DNA of 21,554 bases from DALYDP01 sp964541635 (GTDB taxonomy: Bacteria > Patescibacteriota > Gracilibacteria > Peribacterales > Peribacteraceae). Under the pieces are notes generated by a model. It worked only from the letters and a program-made list of their open reading frames with translations, was not told where the DNA came from and did no database searches. The stretch is taken from positions 1 to 21,554 of the forward strand of contig CAZIQM010000016.1 in assembly GCA_964541635.1 (NCBI GenBank), in the 5' to 3' direction. This document shows positions 19,469 through 21,554 of this stretch, in pieces. The position numbers and the translations under genes were made by a program. Numbering within the stretch: position 1 is the first letter of the stretch; the number at the start of each line of letters is the position of its first letter.

Positions 19469-20891
19469 ATTTCCCCGTGGCCAGTTTCACCACTTCCTCG
19501 GTCGTCATCGAGGGGAAGATGGCGATGGCCGGCAAGCGGAGGAGGTCGTTGCGCGTGAAGGTGCGGGACGAATCCTCGCCGAGGCCCATCAGGTAGCCCG
19601 CTTCGCTCGCGAGCATCGCGATGCGGTCGTTCACGCCCCCTTCCGGATACGCCACCGCGAGGACGCCCAGGCCGCTCTCCTCGAGCAGCTTGCGGCTTTG
19701 GCGCAGCTCCTGCGTCACCTGCCCGTTCGTGAGCGCGCGGAAGTCGTCGCCCGTGTGACCGGCCGACTCCACGTCGAAGCCGTTCGCGCGCAACGTCAGG
19801 AGTTGCTTCTCGGTGATGCCCGTCATCCCCACCTCCGACGTCTGGACGAAGAGGGTCGCGTCGATGCCCGCGCCGTTCAGCGCGTCCGTCACCGCCTGGA
19901 GGTTCTTGCCCGTGATGCCCGACACGGCCACGACGGCCGACTTCGGGTTCAGGCGCACGTCACGGCTCTCTTGCTGGTCGAGGAGGTCCGCGAACTGCTT
20001 CAACGTCATGAACGTGTACCCCTGGTCCTTGAGCGCCTTCACCTGGGTTCCCAGGTTCTTCAGGAGCGCGGTCGCGTCGTCCTGGAGCCGGTAGTGGAGG
20101 ATCGGGAGCTCGAACGTCTCCTGGCGCACCTGGAAGGCCGGCAGGAAGGGCGCGAGGTACCCCTCCGAGACGTACCCCGTCTTGCCCTGGAACGTCACCG
20201 CGGCCCAGCCGTTCTGGATCGAGATCGGTTTCACGAGCGCCTGGCCCGGGATTTCCCCGACCTTGGGACTGCTCTGGTCCGGCGACTGGCGGACGTTCAC
20301 GAACGCGAAGTTCACGTAGTACTGGCCCTCGAACTGCTTCTTCTCCTCCGCGAGGCGGCTATCGCTCGTCACGCGCGCCAGGTAACGCAGCGCCACGAAG
20401 CCCTTCTTGCCGTCCGGCAGCTGCACCTCGGCCCACGACGCGTCGGGGAACGCCGTCACCGCGACCGGCGCGCCGCGCTCCAAGCGCTCGACGAACGCCG
20501 ATTGGCTGTTGGCGGCCGCGCGCACGTTCACGAACTCGTTGGTCACGCGGTACTGGTTCTTGTCCGTGACGGAGACCGTGCGGATGGCGTTGTAGTGCGG
20601 CACCTTCGAGAGGTCCAAGACCACTTCCTCGGCCGTGGCGCCGCTTCCCGACGGCAACGGCAAAAGGTACGGCATGTCGGATCCCGATCCCGCGAGGCTG
20701 CCGGACGACGTGTCGTCGTTCGAGGCGATTTCGTGGAACTCCGCCAGGTCGTCTTCGGTGAAGGTGATCTCCTCGTCCTTCGGGGCGGGCGCGCATCCCA
20801 CGAAGAGGATGCCGAACGACGCCACCAAGAGGAAGGCGATGAGGGGGCTTGCGCCGTAGTTGCGGGCGCGACGGGAACGGAACGGAGCCAT
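19467..20891 (-). CDS. Lipoprotein with two SH3b domains and a degenerate polysaccharide-deacetylase domain
   Basis: A 474-residue exported protein: basic start RSRRAR, hydrophobic helix (16-32) and probable lipobox FVGC with Cys33, then an acidic, Ser/Gly-rich linker to about 100. Two bacterial SH3 domains follow (about 114-173 and 190-248), each with the FVNVR opening, WAxV centre and GxVxxxYLA end; these commonly bind cell-wall peptide. Residues about 262-470 resemble a NodB-type deacetylase (ILHYRL, KALKDQGYTFMTLKQF, AYPEGGVND, EAGYLMGLG). The catalytic motif TFDDG is replaced by VAVSGITG (321-328), and in the HTxxH motif only His379 remains, the second position being Asp383. It is probably not an active deacetylase. 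It lies just downstream of argS on the same strand. Confidence 0.85.
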   Translation of the reverse strand: MAPFRSRRARNYGASPLIAFLLVASFGILFVGCAPAPKDEEITFTEDDLAEFHEIASNDDTSSGSLAGSGSDMPYLLPLPSGSGATAEEVVLDLSKVPHYNAIRTVSVTDKNQYRVTNEFVNVRAAANSQSAFVERLERGAPVAVTAFPDASWAEVQLPDGKKGFVALRYLARVTSDSRLAEEKKQFEGQYYVNFAFVNVRQSPDQSSPKVGEIPGQALVKPISIQNGWAAVTFQGKTGYVSEGYLAPFLPAFQVRQETFELPILHYRLQDDATALLKNLGTQVKALKDQGYTFMTLKQFADLLDQQESRDVRLNPKSAVVAVSGITGKNLQAVTDALNGAGIDATLFVQTSEVGMTGITEKQLLTLRANGFDVESAGHTGDDFRALTNGQVTQELRQSRKLLEESGLGVLAVAYPEGGVNDRIAMLASEAGYLMGLGEDSSRTFTRNDLLRLPAIAIFPSMTTEEVVKLATGK

Positions 20892-20912
20892 GGGACCGGG
20901 GAGAAAAAGGAA

Positions 20913-21554
20913 TTACATCCGCTCCGGGACCCGGAGCGTGAGGAGGGAAGCGCCGGCCTTGAGGACGGCGGCGGTAAGGGAAGTGAGGTGGAGGCGCAGC
21001 CCGCGTTGCGGTTCGGGCGCCTGGAGGATGTCGTCGCTGTTGTAGAACGCGTTGAAGCGCTGGGCGAGGTCGTGCAGGTAGTTCGCCAGCTTGTGCGGGA
21101 GCTTCTCGGCGCGCGCGGCCTCGAGCACGCCCGGGAATTCCAGGAGGTGCGAGAAGAGCCGTCGCTCGTGCGGCGTGAACGACTCGACGCTCCCCGGCTT
21201 CGCGTCCTCGACCCCCGCCTTGCGGAGCACCGACTTCGCGCGGGCGTACGAGTACTGCAGGTACGGCGCGCTGTTGCCCTCGAAGCTGAGCATCTTGTCC
21301 CAGTCGAAGACCATGTCCATCTTCCGGTTCTGGCTCAGGATGCCGTACACCAAGGCGCCGACGCCCATCATCTCGGCGAGCTCCTTCGGGTTGTCGGTCT
21401 GGATGGCCTCGCCGCGTTCCGCGATGATCTCCTCCGCGCGGGCCACGGCCTCGTCGAGGACGTGCTCGAGCTTGAGGATGTTCCCCTTCCGCGTGCTCAT
21501 CGACTTGTCGGCGAAGCGCATGCGGCCGAAGAGGACGTTCTCGAACGTCGGGAG
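20913..21554 (-). CDS. argS: Arginyl-tRNA synthetase, C-terminal part
   Basis: Charges tRNA-Arg. The visible 213 residues include the class I KMSKS-region equivalent in family form, MSTRKGN, preceded by FGRMRFADK, then the anticodon-binding helical domain with QYSYARAKSVLRKAG, LANYLHDLAQRFNAFYN and the characteristic end LTLRVPERM (normally LGIxxPERM). The N-terminal HIGH motif and catalytic core lie beyond position 21554. The stop is TAA at 20913-20915; a GC hairpin (20921-20937) overlaps the last codons. The next gene on this strand starts 21 bases later, so argS may be cotranscribed with the SH3b lipoprotein. Confidence 0.96.
   Translation of the reverse strand, partial: LPTFENVLFGRMRFADKSMSTRKGNILKLEHVLDEAVARAEEIIAERGEAIQTDNPKELAEMMGVGALVYGILSQNRKMDMVFDWDKMLSFEGNSAPYLQYSYARAKSVLRKAGVEDAKPGSVESFTPHERRLFSHLLEFPGVLEAARAEKLPHKLANYLHDLAQRFNAFYNSDDILQAPEPQRGLRLHLTSLTAAVLKAGASLLTLRVPERM

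Noticed and set aside
20904..20937. GC hairpin (20921-20937) and T5 run (20904-20908) after argS as an intrinsic terminator
   Set aside because: About 12 bases separate the stem from the T run, too far for a normal intrinsic terminator; the T run fits better with the pyrimidine-rich leader pattern.
1..21554. CRISPR arrays, insertion sequences, prophage genes, attachment sites or toxin-antitoxin pairs
   Set aside because: No spaced direct repeats, transposase, integrase, phage structural or typical toxin/antitoxin sequences were seen on either strand; gene content looks like stable chromosome.
1..21554. Recoded TGA (Gly or Trp) as in some CPR lineages
   Set aside because: TGA closes many intact genes at family-typical lengths (recF, rppH, grpE, murD), and ATGA overlaps are common, so it is a normal stop here.

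Overview
The window is GC-rich, gene-dense bacterial DNA (TGA used freely as stop, almost no intergenic space, several genes overlapping by 4 to 26 bases). The small housekeeping proteins, the membrane-fused Mur ligase, the FemAB/DegT pair and the many short lipoproteins resemble Patescibacteria (CPR) genomes of the higher-GC kind. That placement is inference; no marker here proves it, and the standard meaning of TGA argues against the code-25 CPR lineages.

Layout. 1-1536: the end of a tRNA-Ile and a membrane-anchored protein of unknown function. 1609-3902: nucleic-acid genes (ruvC; on the opposite strand an RppH-like Nudix gene followed by recF) and a divergent bL33 gene. 3944-7150: thioredoxin reductase, a lipoprotein and two SAM methyltransferases. 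7157-9899: tRNA-Leu, then murL and murD, a pair that together can supply the D-Glu of peptidoglycan without glutamate racemase. 9994-13134: a membrane protein, grpE, and an exported-protein cluster (His/Cys-rich protein, CuA-type cupredoxin lipoprotein, DoxX-like protein, small lipoprotein). 13153-15022: tRNA-Met, Sua5 and an alpha/beta hydrolase. 15038-19405: a 32-residue membrane peptide and an operon of membrane Mur ligase, DegT-type aminotransferase and FemAB transferase, followed by a small one-helix protein. 19467-21554: an SH3b/degenerate-deacetylase lipoprotein and the end of argS.

The strongest window-wide signal is in the starts. For about 15 of the genes that begin a transcript, a -10-like hexamer sits 6 to 9 bases before the start codon, which would put transcription start on or within a few bases of the ATG/GTG. 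No convincing Shine-Dalgarno sequence was found, even at coupled internal genes. This points to leaderless translation as the main mode. Genes that break this rule (the cupredoxin gene, its downstream neighbour, the SH3b lipoprotein and the DoxX-like gene) carry short pyrimidine-rich leaders instead.

Cell-wall genes dominate: MurL/MurD at the cytoplasmic precursor stage, the Mur ligase/aminotransferase/FemAB operon at later peptide and bridge steps, and the SH3b protein outside. The Mur ligase lacks the usual carbamylated lysine and the deacetylase-like domain lacks two metal ligands, so both deserve biochemical attention.
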